From assembly GCA_964030785.1 (NCBI GenBank), contig OZ034979.1, positions 10,253,383 through 10,317,382 of the forward strand: DNA of 64,000 bases. The letters are read 5' to 3'. Below, one piece after another: positions 25,207-36,895 of this stretch (position 1 is the first letter of the stretch; each line of letters begins with the position of its first letter). Source of the stretch: Siderastrea siderea. Taxonomy: Eukaryota; Cnidaria; Anthozoa; Scleractinia; Rhizangiidae. Both the position numbers and the translations under genes were made by a program. The notes under the pieces were generated by a model. It was not told the origin of the DNA and made no database searches. It worked only from the letters and a program-made list of their open reading frames with translations.

Positions 25207-25378
25207 AGTTCTAGTGTTAGATGTTTTTATCTGGTTTTCAACACCAAGCGACAAGGAGTGTCGCTACCAGTCTTTGCCGGGCTGTGGGACATACTGGGAT
25301 TGCTTACACGAAGTCCAAGTGAGGTAGTCTAACTCATGAGTTTACAGGCGGGATGAAATCCTGAAGTGTGATCATTCA

Positions 25379-25384
25379 AATAAA
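25379..25384 (+). terminator. Poly(A) signal-like AATAAA after TLR-A
   Basis: AATAAA in the conserved 3' flank TGATCATTCAAATAAA, about 170 bases after the ancestral stop. The same signal follows TLR-B and TLR-C at the equivalent place. Confidence 0.55.
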
Positions 25385-27222
25385 CATAGGCCCTCAATGC
25401 GTGCAGAACCGACGAAGTGTTGGTTCGTCTCGAAAAGAAAGCAAGCGAGCCGTGCGTGACTGCAGCTTCAATAACATTCAAGCATATGTAACAGCAAGTT
25501 GCAGTAAAAGTGTGTAACTGTAACTAACACTTAAATTTGACTAACTGAAAAGGCGACCAATACCCTGGAAAGGAGGTCAACTGAATTGTTCACCCTCTCC
25601 TCACCAAACATAGCTCCACAGACTATGCATTCTTCACTCAAGATCATTTTTCGCTGTCTTTTGGTCGGTCTTCCTCAAAACCCGGAACAAAAATTCTCAA
25701 AACAGATGCATTTCAAAAAATGGGCGACAAATTTCCCAATATAAAAGTAGCCACATCTTCACGATTGATCAGTATGGGCACCGTAACAGCCCAAAAGAAT
25801 TGAACTTTTCCCCATACCTGGGAACCACGCTTTGTGCACAGTTTCCTTTAATCATGTCAAGGGCTCCTTAAGCCAAATTGTGAATGCAAATACGAAATAA
25901 ATCATTGCTATGCTCTATCGTACAGGTTACAAGAAAGCGCATTATAGGCATTTACCAGTCGTTTTGACCCACTCCGCCCTTGACAAATGTTTTACTTGGT
26001 TCAACGTGCTAACTGGCGTAACGAAAATTGTGACAGTATTTTGCCCTTTGCGTTACCGAATGACGTTATGTTTAAAATCTGATGACTCAGCTCATCTGTC
26101 TTATCGCTTTGAATATTTAATTTTGTTCAATTAAACTAAAAAATTAAATGTTGATATACATTTGTCCACAACTGAACATGCTTTTACCAAGAGTTGTGAG
26201 CAATGTATTTATATCCTGTTGTGAATAGGGCACTATAAAAACATGATTATCGATAAAGACAAACACATCGTCAGAATCTCAACGTGCTAACCGGCGTGAC
26301 GAAAATTGTGACAGTATTTTGTCTTTTGCGTTACCGAATGACGTAATGTTTAAAATCGGATGACTCAGCTCATCTGTCTTATCGCTTTGAATAATTTGTT
26401 GAATTAAAATTAAAATTTAAAGATAAATTTTGTCCACAACTGAACATGCCGTTATCAAGAGTTGTAAGCGAAACATTTATATACTGTTGTGAATATGGCA
26501 CTATACAAACATGATTATCGATCTGGAGAAATTAGTAAAAAGCGAAGTCGTCGCTTTATCTCAAACACGTTAAAGCATGTCTTATGACGTAATCGTTAAA
26601 TCTGGTTTCCTCTTCCGCAGTCAGCAAGTCAGTGTCTCGAACTCTAAAAATCGAACAAATCGGTTCAAAATCAAAAGTAAAGCAGAAAAATTAAAAAGAC
26701 TAACTGGTATATCCTTCTGTGCCGCTTATAGTATACTATCCAAGAAGATCCAGCCTCGTGTCGTAATTCATTTCCCACCTGCCAATAACCTTTCTTAACG
26801 TCGGCAGCTAGACATTTTCAAGTAATAAACATAACCACAGCAACATACACCAGAATTTTCCTTTCATAACCTTTACTGAGAACGATTCTATCCTTACGAT
26901 GTCTCAGCAACACTTTGGTCCCACCATGTTATTATCAGTCCTCCTTGCTTTCTTTCACTAATATTGCACAGATATTTCAGTCCGGTCAAAACCAACACTG
27001 CTCGGCGGAAGTGTCCTTCTATACCTACGATACTTTTTATGTGGACCCTTGTCCTATCGTGCATGCGTGTGTGTACTAATCGATGGGCTTAACTGCAGAA
27101 TGCGTCATCCCATCCCGTGGGCCACAGCGAAATACACACCTTGTGAGCCTTACACGACGTATTTTGACCGACCAAACCACTCGACCCTCTTGACACGACT
27201 GCTCTAACTCGACTTCGTCGGT
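25385..27222. repeat. Tandem duplication, left unit (~1.84 kb)
   Basis: Begins at CATAGGCCCTCAATGCGTGC and ends at CTCGACTTCGTCGGTTA. The following segment 27223-30480 begins and ends with the same phrases. Each unit also carries internal subrepeats, for example the CGTAACGAAAATTGTGACAGTATTTTG block near 26015 and again near 26300. I see no conserved coding frame in either unit. Confidence 0.8.
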
Positions 27223-28520
27223 TAAACATAGGCCCGCAGTGCGTGCAGAACCGACGAAGCGTTGGTTCGTCTCGAAAAGAAAGCAAGCGAGGCGTGCGTG
27301 ACTGCAGGTTCAATAACATTCAAGCATCTGTAACAGCACGTTGCAGTAAAAGTGTGTAACTGTAACTAACGCTGAAATTTGACCAACTGAAAAGGCGATC
27401 AATGCCCTGGAAAGGACGTCAACTGAATTATTCACCCTCTCCTCACCAAACCTAGCTCCACAGACTATGCCGATGACCTTATCCATTCTTCACTCAAGAC
27501 CATTTTTCGCTGTCTTTTGGTCGGTCTTCCTCAAAACCCTGAACAAAAAGGCCATCACAATTCTCAAAACAGACGCATTTCAAAAAATGGGCGATAGTTT
27601 TCCCAATATAAAAGTAGCCACATCTTTAAGATTGATCAGTATGGGCACCGTAACAGCCCAAAAGAATTGAACTTTTCCCCACACCTGGGAACCACGCTTT
27701 GTGCACAGTTTCCTTTAATCATGTCAAGGGCTCTTTAAGCCAAATTGTGAATGCAAATACGAAATAAATCATTGCTATGCTCTATCGTACAGGTTACAAG
27801 AAAGCGCATTATAGGCATTTACCAGTCGTTTTGACCCACTCCACCCTCGATTAATGTTTTTACTTGGCTCAACGTGCCACGCTAACTGGCGTAACGAAAA
27901 TTGTGACAGTATTTTGCCCTTTGCGTTACCGAATGACGTTATGTTTAAAATCTGATGACTCAGCTCATCTGTCTTATCGCTTTGAATATTTAATTTTGTT
28001 CAATTAAACTAAAAAATTAAATGTTGATATACATTTGTCCACAACTGAACATGCTTTTACCGAGAGTTGTAAGCAATGTATTTATATACTGTTGTGAATA
28101 GGGCACTATAAAAACATGATCCTCGATAAAGATAAACACATCGTCAGAATCTCAACGTGCTAACCGGCGTGACGAAAACTGTGACAGCATTTTGTCTTTT
28201 GCGTTACCGAATGACGTAATGTTTAAAATCGGATGACTCAGCTCATCTGTCTTATCGCTTTGAATATTTTGTTAAACAAGAAAAGCCCCAGGGGCATTAA
28301 CCCCGCCGTTGTTCGAACTGCCCTTGGGGTCCAAAATATATTACGGCCACGTAAGATACAAGCCGAAGTGGTGTAAATTTTAAAAGTTGGTGATTTATCG
28401 TATTTTTTACGTGTTTGCAATGATAATATAAATCAAGACATGACTTGCCTAATCACCCTGTCTTAGCGTGCGTGACGAAGAGTTTTGATGAAATATTTTG
28501 ATCATAGCGTGACTCAGCCT

Positions 28521-28592
28521 GGCCTCGTAGCTCAGTTGGTAGAACGACGGTGTTCTAATCAGGAGGTCGTGGGTTCAAATCCCGCCGGGGTC
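28521..28592 (+). repeat. tRNA-like SINE head
   Basis: The sequence has a perfect RNA polymerase III A box (TAGCTCAGTTGG) and a B box (GGTTCAAATCC), and 7-base acceptor and 5-base T stems can form. The D stem is mismatched and no anticodon stem pairs, so it is not a functional tRNA. It more likely is the 5' head of a tRNA-derived SINE, followed by non-tRNA sequence. Confidence 0.6.
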
Positions 28593-28739
28593 AAAGATTT
28601 TTCTTTTATCTTGGTTCTCATTTCTAATTTCTTCTTTTAAGGCCTGTGACCGGGGCAAAATTATGGAGGGCAGCATTGCTCACTTCTTGGCACTCTATCA
28701 TACACTTCACATCATAATATTACTAAGCTCATAGCGATG

Positions 28740-29330
28740 GCGAGTTCATGCCAGCTTTCAAACTAAAGCTCGCTAGTACATTCGTCCTTGCTCTCGTCGA
28801 AGAATAGTTAAGTCCATTGAATTCCTTGTACTTTTCTACACAATTTTCCTTAAAGATTTTGGCGAAGCAAAGCAAAACTGCCCAAAAAATGCTTGCATTT
28901 GACTGTTGAATTATTCAACTTTGCGAAAGTAAGGGACTTCCCCGAATCGGCTTCTGTGTTTTCAGTGATCTAATGTTTACGTGCCAGGGCATTAGTTAGG
29001 CGAATTCATGCCAGCTTCAAAGCTCGCTAGCACCTTCGTTCTTGCTCTCATTGAAGAGAAGTCAACTCCACTGAATTTCTCGTACTTTTCTACACAACTT
29101 TCCCTAAAGATTTTGGCGAAGCAAGGCAAAACTGCCAAAAAAATGCTTGCATTTCACGGCTGAATTATTCAACTTGGCGAAAGCAAGGGACTTCCCCGTA
29201 TCGGCTTCTGTGTTTCAGTGATGTAATGTTTACGTGCCAGGGCAAGTTTGGCGAATTCATGCCAGCTTCAAAGCTCGCTAGCACCTTCGTTCTTGCTTTC
29301 ATCGAAGGGGTTTTCATGCCGTTAAATCGC
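28740..29330. repeat. Tandem repeat, ~255 bp unit
   Basis: Units start near 28743, 28999 and 29250 with TTCATGCCAGCTT(T)CAAA...GCTCGCTAG and continue with TTTTCTACACAA, GATTTTGGCGAAGCAA and CTTCCCCGTATCGGCTTCTG-like phrases. The third unit degenerates after about 100 bases. Confidence 0.75.
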
Positions 29331-30480
29331 CAGTAATTTTCTACACAACTTACATGAAAATTCTGGCGAAATAACGCTAAACGAACCAAGATTTTATAAT
29401 ACCGGCAAGTATCGTTTTGACCGGGCGGAGGTCTGGGGCAAGTGACCACGACCAAAAAAAAAAGAGAAAAAAAAAAAAACGGGTATTACTAGACCCCGTC
29501 CTGACGGCGGGGTAATTAAAATAAAAATTTAAAGATATATTTGGCCACAACTGAACATGCCGTTATCGAGAGTTGTGAGCGAAGCATTTACATACTGTTG
29601 TGAATATGGCACTATAAAAACATGATTTTCGATCTGGAGAAATTGGTAAAAAGCGAAGTCGTCGCTTTATCTCAAACACGTTAAAGCATGTCTTATGACG
29701 TAATCGTTAAATCCGGTTTGCTCTTCCGGAGTCAGCAAGTCAGTGTCTCGAACTCTAAAATCGAACAAATCGGTTTAAAATCAAAAGTAAAGCAGAAAAA
29801 TTAAAAAGAGTAACTGGTATATAATTCCGGGCCGCTTATACTATCCAAGAAGATCCAGCCTCGTGTAGTAATTCATTTCCCACCTGCGAATAACCTTTCT
29901 TAACGTTGGCAGCTGGATACTTTCCAAGTATTAAACAGGTAAACATAACCACAACAACATACACCAGAATTTTCCTCTCATAACATTTACTGAGAACGAT
30001 TCTATGCTTACGATATCTCAGCAACACTTTGGTCCCACCAGCATCAACAGTGCCACTGGACATCACCTCCTGTTATTATCAGTCCTCCTTGCTTTCTTTC
30101 ACTAGTATTGCACAGATATTTCAGTCCGGCCAAAGCCAACACTGCTCAGCGGACGTGTGCTTCTACACCTGCGATACTTTTTCTGTGGCCCTTGTCCTAT
30201 CGTGCGTGCGTGTGTGTACTCATCGATGTCTGTGTACAACTTCCTCTCTATATGTTCAGAGGTCAGCACAAAATTATACCACAACACAGTCGAAGCAAAT
30301 CTTCCACCAAGCCTCCGTCACCTTTCTTGACCTGCCAATTTATTCCGCTCTTGTTCTCACGTCACCCATCCCAAGGGCCATAGCGAAATACACACCTTGT
30401 GAACCTTACACGACGTGTTTTGACCGACCAAACCAGTCGACCCTCTTGTCACGACTGCTCTAACTCGACTTCGTCGGTTA

Positions 30481-31599
30481 AAAACTAACAAGCAGCAAAT
30501 TCCTGTAACGCTCTTATCTTACCTGAATCAGTTTCTCCAGTACGTTAGAAGTACCAAAATTGTACTTTGAGACCTTGAGGTCATAACTAGTAAAGTGCCA
30601 TCTCGGGAGTTTCTGAGAAATTGAGGAGAATGATTGGAGCTATCAAAGAGCCGGACAAGTCACGCTTGTAAATTTCCTAGTTTGTTTTCCTTTCTAGTTT
30701 TTACAACGTCGAATTTGTATTATGTCGTTTCTTTTAACTTCGAAATCGTGTATCTTTTTTAGTTTTAAGTTTAACCGCAAGCGTTGTAAATAGTACGTTC
30801 GACCTGATTCTAATAAACGCACTAAAAAAAAGTCTTGCCATGGTCTCCAGTACATAACACCCCGTGTCCGCGGTACTGGGAATGCGAAAACAGTCACTGA
30901 GGTTATAGTAAGAGCAAAAGTATCCGGATTCGTAAATGTCTCCGGATTCATCAAATCTTGCTTGATTGTATTCGTGACGCGTTTTCATTCCTTTGCTTAA
31001 CAAAGTGATCGTAGACTTAAACGTGATAAATATCCTTCAGATTCTCACTAAAAGTGTGAATTAGGCAAAGTAGAGGGAACCTTTTTTTCCTCTTATCAGC
31101 TTCCATTGAAAAGAAAAACAAAATGTCGGAACAAGCTTAAAAAACAACAACAAACTGATATTCGTGACCAAGATGGCGATCCAGTTTGTCAACCAGCATA
31201 CTAATATAGTCGAAATCAGTTTTTGTGGTACTATAAGTTCTTTTATGGGAAAAACTTGCTGATAAAATGTACGATATCAAGACGCGAAGGCCGTAAAAAG
31301 ACTTCGGATTCACTGAAAAACCCGTTTACACAACAAAAGATTCCGGATTTAAAAGTATCTGGATTCAAAGTACTCACTTTTTTTAATCGTATTTCAACTT
31401 CTTTGGCACGGGATTCGTCCTCTTGTGTGTAAACGCGAAACGAATCCGGTCCCAAAAATCACCGTATTCGTCATGAATCCGGTGAAGTTTGCTCTAACTT
31501 GAGATTCTCTAGCCTGAGATTCTCATTTCGCAAAGTACAGATTTTCATTTCGTTTCGAAAATTACAGTGAGCCAAAAACAAAAACACTCAGTTGAGAAC
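30481..31599. other. Non-coding, with diverged ACGAATCCGG inverted repeats
   Basis: GGATTCGT/ACGAATCC phrases recur in both orientations between about 30840 and 31490, suggesting one or two decayed inverted-repeat elements. No gene is recognised on either strand. Confidence 0.4.
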
Positions 31600-31633
31600 G
31601 TAAATTGGCCACTGGTAAATTAGTAGATTGAAA

Positions 31634-31664
31634 TCTAACGTTTCGAGCGTTAGCCCTTCGTCAG
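31634..31664 (-). ncRNA. Hammerhead-ribozyme-like core of a Penelope-type fragment
   Basis: The minus strand reads CTGACGA, then a 4-base stem GGGC/GCTC with loop TAAC, then GAAAC. This is the conserved hammerhead core order (CUGANGA, helix II, GAAA). A second CTCGAAACGTC piece follows in opposite orientation at 31684-31694. Penelope-like retroelements are known to carry such minimal hammerheads in their terminal repeats. Helices I and III are not clearly formed here, so activity is uncertain. Confidence 0.4.
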
Positions 31665-31899
31665 GCCGAACGTTAACGCTAACGCTCGAAACGTCAGCTT
31701 TCAATCAGCTTACTCAGCAAACTGCCTTACTCTTTAAAGTTTGGACTATCAGTAACATCCCTAGTGGCTTTGTGCTATGATAACCACTGAAATCTAAAGC
31801 CGTGGTAACCGTAAATGAACTGCTGTTAACTAAAGATAAATTCAGTGGATCATAAGAGCCAAGAGAAATGTATTTGATATTTATGTTGCTCGACGAAGT

Positions 31900-32212
31900 A
31901 ATGCTTGACACAGTGACGCATGACGCCAAGTAGATTACTGTTTCTTTCAACCATTATTCCCTGGATGACAGTTTCGAAACGTTGCCAGATGGTTCAGGGA
32001 GTAAACTGTTTTGTCTTACGAGTTTTAAGATGCAGTACTCATTTGGGCATCCTATACAAAGTCATGCATTTCCATTCGTTGGGAAGGGAGATATAAAACG
32101 TTTTCTCAAAACTATACCCAAGCTTACGAAGCTTATCCTGAAAAATGTCCAAATTTTGTTTGCGAAACACTGAACAAAACAAATAGATCTACACGAATGT
32201 ACTAAATCATAG
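31900..32212. repeat. Partial extra copy of the TLR upstream block
   Basis: Shares with 20941-21200 and 32590-32880 the phrases GACGCAT...AAGTAGATTACT, CGAAACGTTGCCAGATG and ATGCATTTCCATTC. So the region before TLR-B has one and a half copies of the upstream block. Confidence 0.65.
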
Positions 32213-32402
32213 AGCATAATAAACAGCACCACAGGAAAGTACTGCTCACTAGCTTTCATTTGAATGTCACACTTTAGGATTTCATCCACAGACTCAAAAG
32301 ATAGAACCACCTTGTAAAACATAATAAACAGCACCACAGGAAAGTACTGCTCAGTAGCTTTCATTTGAATGGTCACACTTTAGGATTTCATCCACAGACT
32401 CG
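32213..32402. repeat. Two copies of the 105 bp minisatellite unit
   Basis: Two units with ATAATAAACAGCACCACAGG and the CACACTTTAGGATTTCATCC phrase, the same family as 1725-1945. Confidence 0.75.
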
Positions 32403-32576
32403 GACTTAAAACTAGAACCTAACCCATTGAAGAATGGATTGTGGGTCAAAACGTGCGCTACGATAACCAAATCTAAAACCTTGATAACTGTAAATGAACT
32501 GCTCTAAAACAGAAAATGACCAACTAAAGATAAATTTAATTGATCTTAAAATAAAACCACTTGATGTGTTATTTAT

Positions 32577-33907
32577 GTTTGCTGACCTCCTAAGTCATAC
32601 ATCATGACACGATGACGCATAAAGCTAAGTAGATTACTATCTGATATCAGTGATTATTCCTTGGTGGTAGTTTCGAAACATTGCCAGATGCCTTAGGGAG
32701 TAAATTATTTTGTCTGCGTGTTTTAAGATGCAGAACTCATTTGGGCATGTATACAAAATCATGCATTTCCATTTTTTGGGAAGGGGGATATAAAACGTTT
32801 TCCCAAAAAAATTACCTAAGTTTATAACGCTTAACTTAAAACAATTCCAAACTATTTTGAAAAACACTGCACAAAACAAATAAAGCCAAAGGAATGTACT
32901 AAAGATTAGCATTAATTTGAAAGGTCACACTAATGACTTCATCTATTTTAAGGACTCGAAAGTGGGAAACATTTTCTACAACAAATTAAATTTGCTCGAT
33001 CACAACGCACTGTTCAATAGCTTTCACTTTAACTGACAAATTTCGAATTTTAACCTACGGTTTGAAAACTAAAAATACACGACACGGCACGATCCATTCC
33101 GAATAACAAGTTTAATATCGCGTGACCTTATCTGCGCAGCACGAAGCGTGGCTGTTAGCATGCTCAAAGCGGAATCCCCTAGCTTTAGCTTCGAATTCCA
33201 CGACGACAAAACACAAACCTTTCCACTTCTTATATCAATCACGACCAACACTTGAATGTCTATTTATTTACCCAATCTGACAGGCGGGACGAGAAGTAGA
33301 GACCTATTCTGACGCCTACAATCGGAAGTCCACCAGACAAACAACTAGAATTTGCGAAGCAATATACAAATTAATTATTCCCATCATGTTTGTCGGCTCA
33401 TAATAATGTTACAAAAGAGGCTGAAAAGTACTCAACACGAAGCACTTCAATGTCATGACATTTAGAGACATTTTTGGCAAGAAAACGTCTCGCGAAACCC
33501 AACTTGATCTTTCTTAAGTTCGCCAGACAATTCAGGTTGCCTTATAAGGCGGGTCAAGCGACACCCGGAAAGAATCTATTTACGTCTACGTCGTGCTAGC
33601 ACGTTCTGAAACGGAGCTTGATCGCGGCGTTTGTACACCTATGAGATCACTATTGAAGCTCTTAATTCGAACAATGCACGGCTTTTCCAGCTATTGTTTT
33701 CAAGGCGCTGTAACTCAAGACAAAAGCTGTAAGTTATTTTTGGGATATTACGTAAAGAGCATATCCGGCGCAACCTACGCAAGTGAAAGGAACTTGTGGT
33801 TTTACGACCCGGAAAGATAGAGTCAATTCCGTAGAGGGCTAGTGGAAATCGGTGCGGGCGAGACGAATGCAATCAAGTCTGCATAGCTGAGTGAGTATGT
33901 GGTAAAC
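32577..33907 (+). repeat. TLR-B upstream block (copy of TLR-A upstream)
   Basis: Matches 20937-22255 throughout, up to the receptor start codon, and presumably contains the promoter and 5' untranslated exon. Short frames inside it are not conserved between the copies. No canonical TATA box was identified with confidence. Confidence 0.75.
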
Positions 33908-36895
33908 ATGAAGGTCTGCAGGACTTTCTTGACCATTGCAGTCTTAATTGCAGTCGAAGCATTCGGACAAAAGGGCATTCGATTAAAGGACTGCGGCAAG
34001 TCTGCTTGCGTGGTATTAAAATCATCGCCATCATTCTTCGAAACAGGAAACGGGTCCGTTCCTACGCAAGGCGTAAAATGTTTACTAAAAAGCAACAAGA
34101 TTCGTGACAAATGCGTCATGGATATCTCTTCGATACTGAAGACAATAACAATGAACCGGGATATTGTGTTGTATTTTGGGGCCTTGTGTTCTACTCCAAT
34201 GCACATTGTGTTCAACAACTCGCAAAATGCAACAAAGAGAAACGCTATCTTCTACTTGCAATTACAAGGACATTGCAAGGTATCTGTCGAAGATATATCT
34301 CGATGGGGAACAGCTACGGATTTTCGGGTGTTTTACATGTTGGAAAATACCACTTTGCTCGTCGATAAAAGTTCTCAAATAGGAAACAGCTCTCGTCATG
34401 AATTAGAGAACATTGGTTCTCTACTATTTTACAAAACTATATCACACAAACTTCCCAGCATATTTATGACATCTCTCTGGCCAAGGATGGCGGAGGTCGG
34501 ATTCTCCTACTTGCAACTTACCTCTGTTCCTGCAGAGTTAAAAACAACCATGCCGGTGCTTCAATCCCTTGAAGTTGCGCACAACAAATTGACGACACCG
34601 CCACCCTTTCCATGGTGCAACACCACGCTTCAGCTGCCAAGAGGGCTGAGTAGAACTCCAACTGGAAATCATCATTACCAACACGGCACTATAGTACACC
34701 CGAGGATTTACCGACGCTTTTTCGATTTGGCGTTCAACAACATCGAAGATTTATCGACGTACGAATTCCGCGGATTTTTGAATAAACTGTGTCTCAAAGG
34801 AAACGGTTTGAAGGTTATTGGGCCATCGTGTTTTCGCAATTTGAAGGGTATTCAAGTGATTGATCTTGGCAGGAATAAACTGGAATATTTACCTTCAAAA
34901 CTCTTTCAAGGACTGGATGATTTGCTTGAGTTAAAGCTCGACCACAACAACTTTTCAGTGGTCCCAGATGAACTCTTTAAAAGCCAAACGCAAATCAAAC
35001 GGATCGACTTGAATCATAACAAGCTCAGCTTTATTCCAGAAGATTTATTTGGCGACCTTAAAAGCCTCGAGATCCTGCATTTGGAAGCTAACCAAATCTC
35101 CCAAATTGATGACGAAGCCTTCCCCATTGATTCTAGTTCGCTGCGCGAAATTTACCTCCAAAACAACAAAATAAGCCGTGTTCCAAAGTCATTGCTGTTG
35201 CAGCGGCAAGCAAAGAACACTGATTTGTCGTTTAATCTCCTGAGCTTTCAAGACCTTAACAATTTGCTACAAGAACTGGATACAGATGCATTCCTTTATC
35301 AGCATCGCGAGACAGCTAGTTCGCCTCAAGTCAGGTTGCAAGAGAGTTTAAAACAAATCAGCTTCGCCCATAACGCTTTCACTACGATAAACATTGAAGG
35401 ATTTAATAATACGAAACGTGTCATGTTTGAGCTACTTTTGAGAGTTTACAAAATCGACATGACGGGGAATCCCCTTCTCTGCGACTGCAAAATACTGGCT
35501 CTAGTTCGCTGGCTTCGCTCCTTGATGCAAAAAGACGTACGCGTTCAATCTCAACAGTTTTTGTCTTGGAAATGCGCGGCTCCATTTGAACTGAAAGACA
35601 AACCTATCCTTTCCGTGGACGAACATCAATTCAAATGTCAGAGAAATCTACAAAACTGTCCAAAACAATGCACGTGCCTCGTGCGTGCATTGGATGGGAC
35701 TGTGGTGGTTGATGGCAAAGAAAGAAATCTAGTCACCATGCCCCGCAAAGTTCCATGCGGTCGAATAGAGCTTCACTTGCAGAACAACAACATCCGGGAG
35801 ATTCCTCCCTATCTTTATTTGGAAAATGTCACAGCTCTGTATTTAACACACAACAAGATTGGTGTGTTAAACACGTCTACAGTGCAAAGGTTACAGCGAA
35901 TAAAAACTCTGTTCATCGACTCAAACAAACTGACTTATTTACCAAGAAATATTGAGAATGTTACCTTTACGACTCTAGCACTGCATCACAACTTTTTTAA
36001 ATGCGACTGCACAACAAAATGGATGAAGAAATGGTTACAAAAGCAAGAGGCTCGCATACAAAACATTGACAATGTTCTTTGTAACTCCGACAACGCTCAG
36101 GGAAAAGCAATATACACTTTGCCTGATGAAGAGTTTGTTTGCAAAGACGAAAACAACAATCGCTCTACTGCACAATCTATAATAAAGGAAAAGACTTTCA
36201 AAATAATTGCACTCACTCTTGGCGTGTTTCTGGCTGTGGTTTTTATCGTTTTTACCCTTGCGTATAAGTACCGTGGTGAAGTAAAAGTATTTATGTACAC
36301 GCACTTCAATTGGCACCCGTTCGATCGCATAGATGACTCGGATCCTAGCAAGATATACGATGCGTTTGTATCCTACAGTGGCAGTGATTATGAGTGGGTT
36401 TTAAGTACGCTGCGACTGCGATTAGAAAACCGTGATCCTCCCTACAAACTCTGCATTCATCACCGAGACTTCTTGGTGGGTGCGCCAATCCAGGAAAACA
36501 TTTTGAACAGCGTTAACCAAAGCAAACGCATGATCATGGTGCTATCTCGCAACTTTATCAGGAGCGAATGGTGTTTGCTGGAGTTTCGCGCCGCTCATCG
36601 GAAGGTTCTAGAAGATCGCATGAATTATTTGATCATTATTCTGTTCGATGACGTCAACATGGCCGAGCTGGATGACGAAATAAAATTGTACATGCGCACT
36701 AATACATATCTGAGTATCAGCAACAAGTGGTTCTGGGAAAAATTGTGTTACGCGTTACCGCGAAAGTCGGACAGGGCGTCTAGGGCAAACGCTGGATTGG
36801 AACATTCTACAGAGACTGTTTTCACGAACGAAGCATATAGGTCAACAGAAATCCTGGATGGTGCGAATCCTCCAAGCGGGAGCCTACAAGTATAG
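33908..36895 (+). CDS. TLR-B: Toll-like receptor, intact, single exon
   Basis: The 995-residue product is a type I membrane receptor for innate immune sensing and signalling through TIR-TIR adaptor contacts. The start is the ATG at 33908, which opens a signal peptide (MKVCRTFLTIAVLIAVEAFG); the frame is open a few codons further up but without ATG. The ectodomain has about ten leucine-rich repeats (roughly 210-510), an LRR-CT cap (about 521-578, NPLLCDCK), an LRR-NT cap (from C584, NCPKQCTC), three more LRRs and a second LRR-CT (about 699-751). The membrane segment is near 766-787. The TIR domain (815-955) shows box 1 YDAFVSYS, box 2 RDFLVG and box 3 FWEKL. The two-cap layout and RDxLVG resemble Drosophila Toll rather than vertebrate TLR4. 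Oddly, the LRR-NT cysteine kept in its three relatives is Gly603 here, and a new Cys617 appears nearby. Ligand and exact orthology are unknown. Confidence 0.95.
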   Translation: MKVCRTFLTIAVLIAVEAFGQKGIRLKDCGKSACVVLKSSPSFFETGNGSVPTQGVKCLLKSNKIRDKCVMDISSILKTITMNRDIVLYFGALCSTPMHIVFNNSQNATKRNAIFYLQLQGHCKVSVEDISRWGTATDFRVFYMLENTTLLVDKSSQIGNSSRHELENIGSLLFYKTISHKLPSIFMTSLWPRMAEVGFSYLQLTSVPAELKTTMPVLQSLEVAHNKLTTPPPFPWCNTTLQLPRGLSRTPTGNHHYQHGTIVHPRIYRRFFDLAFNNIEDLSTYEFRGFLNKLCLKGNGLKVIGPSCFRNLKGIQVIDLGRNKLEYLPSKLFQGLDDLLELKLDHNNFSVVPDELFKSQTQIKRIDLNHNKLSFIPEDLFGDLKSLEILHLEANQISQIDDEAFPIDSSSLREIYLQNNKISRVPKSLLLQRQAKNTDLSFNLLSFQDLNNLLQELDTDAFLYQHRETASSPQVRLQESLKQISFAHNAFTTINIEGFNNTKRVMFELLLRVYKIDMTGNPLLCDCKILALVRWLRSLMQKDVRVQSQQFLSWKCAAPFELKDKPILSVDEHQFKCQRNLQNCPKQCTCLVRALDGTVVVDGKERNLVTMPRKVPCGRIELHLQNNNIREIPPYLYLENVTALYLTHNKIGVLNTSTVQRLQRIKTLFIDSNKLTYLPRNIENVTFTTLALHHNFFKCDCTTKWMKKWLQKQEARIQNIDNVLCNSDNAQGKAIYTLPDEEFVCKDENNNRSTAQSIIKEKTFKIIALTLGVFLAVVFIVFTLAYKYRGEVKVFMYTHFNWHPFDRIDDSDPSKIYDAFVSYSGSDYEWVLSTLRLRLENRDPPYKLCIHHRDFLVGAPIQENILNSVNQSKRMIMVLSRNFIRSEWCLLEFRAAHRKVLEDRMNYLIIILFDDVNMAELDDEIKLYMRTNTYLSISNKWFWEKLCYALPRKSDRASRANAGLEHSTETVFTNEAYRSTEILDGANPPSGSLQV

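Larger units (their letters stand above)
28275..29516. mobile_element. Composite insertion with SINE-like head and 255 bp tandem repeat
   Basis: Near the edges ATTAACCCCGCCGT (28297) and the inverted ACGGCGGGGTAAT (29504-29516) form imperfect terminal repeats. Inside are a tRNA-like sequence (28521-28592) and about two and a half copies of a 255-base tandem repeat. It interrupts an otherwise continuous duplicated unit, so it is younger than that duplication or was lost from the other copy. Confidence 0.55.
27223..30480. repeat. Tandem duplication, right unit with a ~1.25 kb insertion
   Basis: Matches the left unit from 27223 to about 28274 and again from about 29517 to 30480. The gap is a composite insertion (28275-29516). 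Both units close with the CTCGACTTCGTCGGTTA phrase. Copy differences are scattered small substitutions and indels. Confidence 0.8.

Noticed and set aside
28521..28592. A functional tRNA gene
   Set aside because: D stem is mismatched and the anticodon arm does not pair; better explained as a SINE head.
33593..33820. 75-codon frame before TLR-B
   Set aside because: The equivalent sequence before TLR-A and TLR-D is not open, so it is not conserved as coding; probably 5' untranslated.
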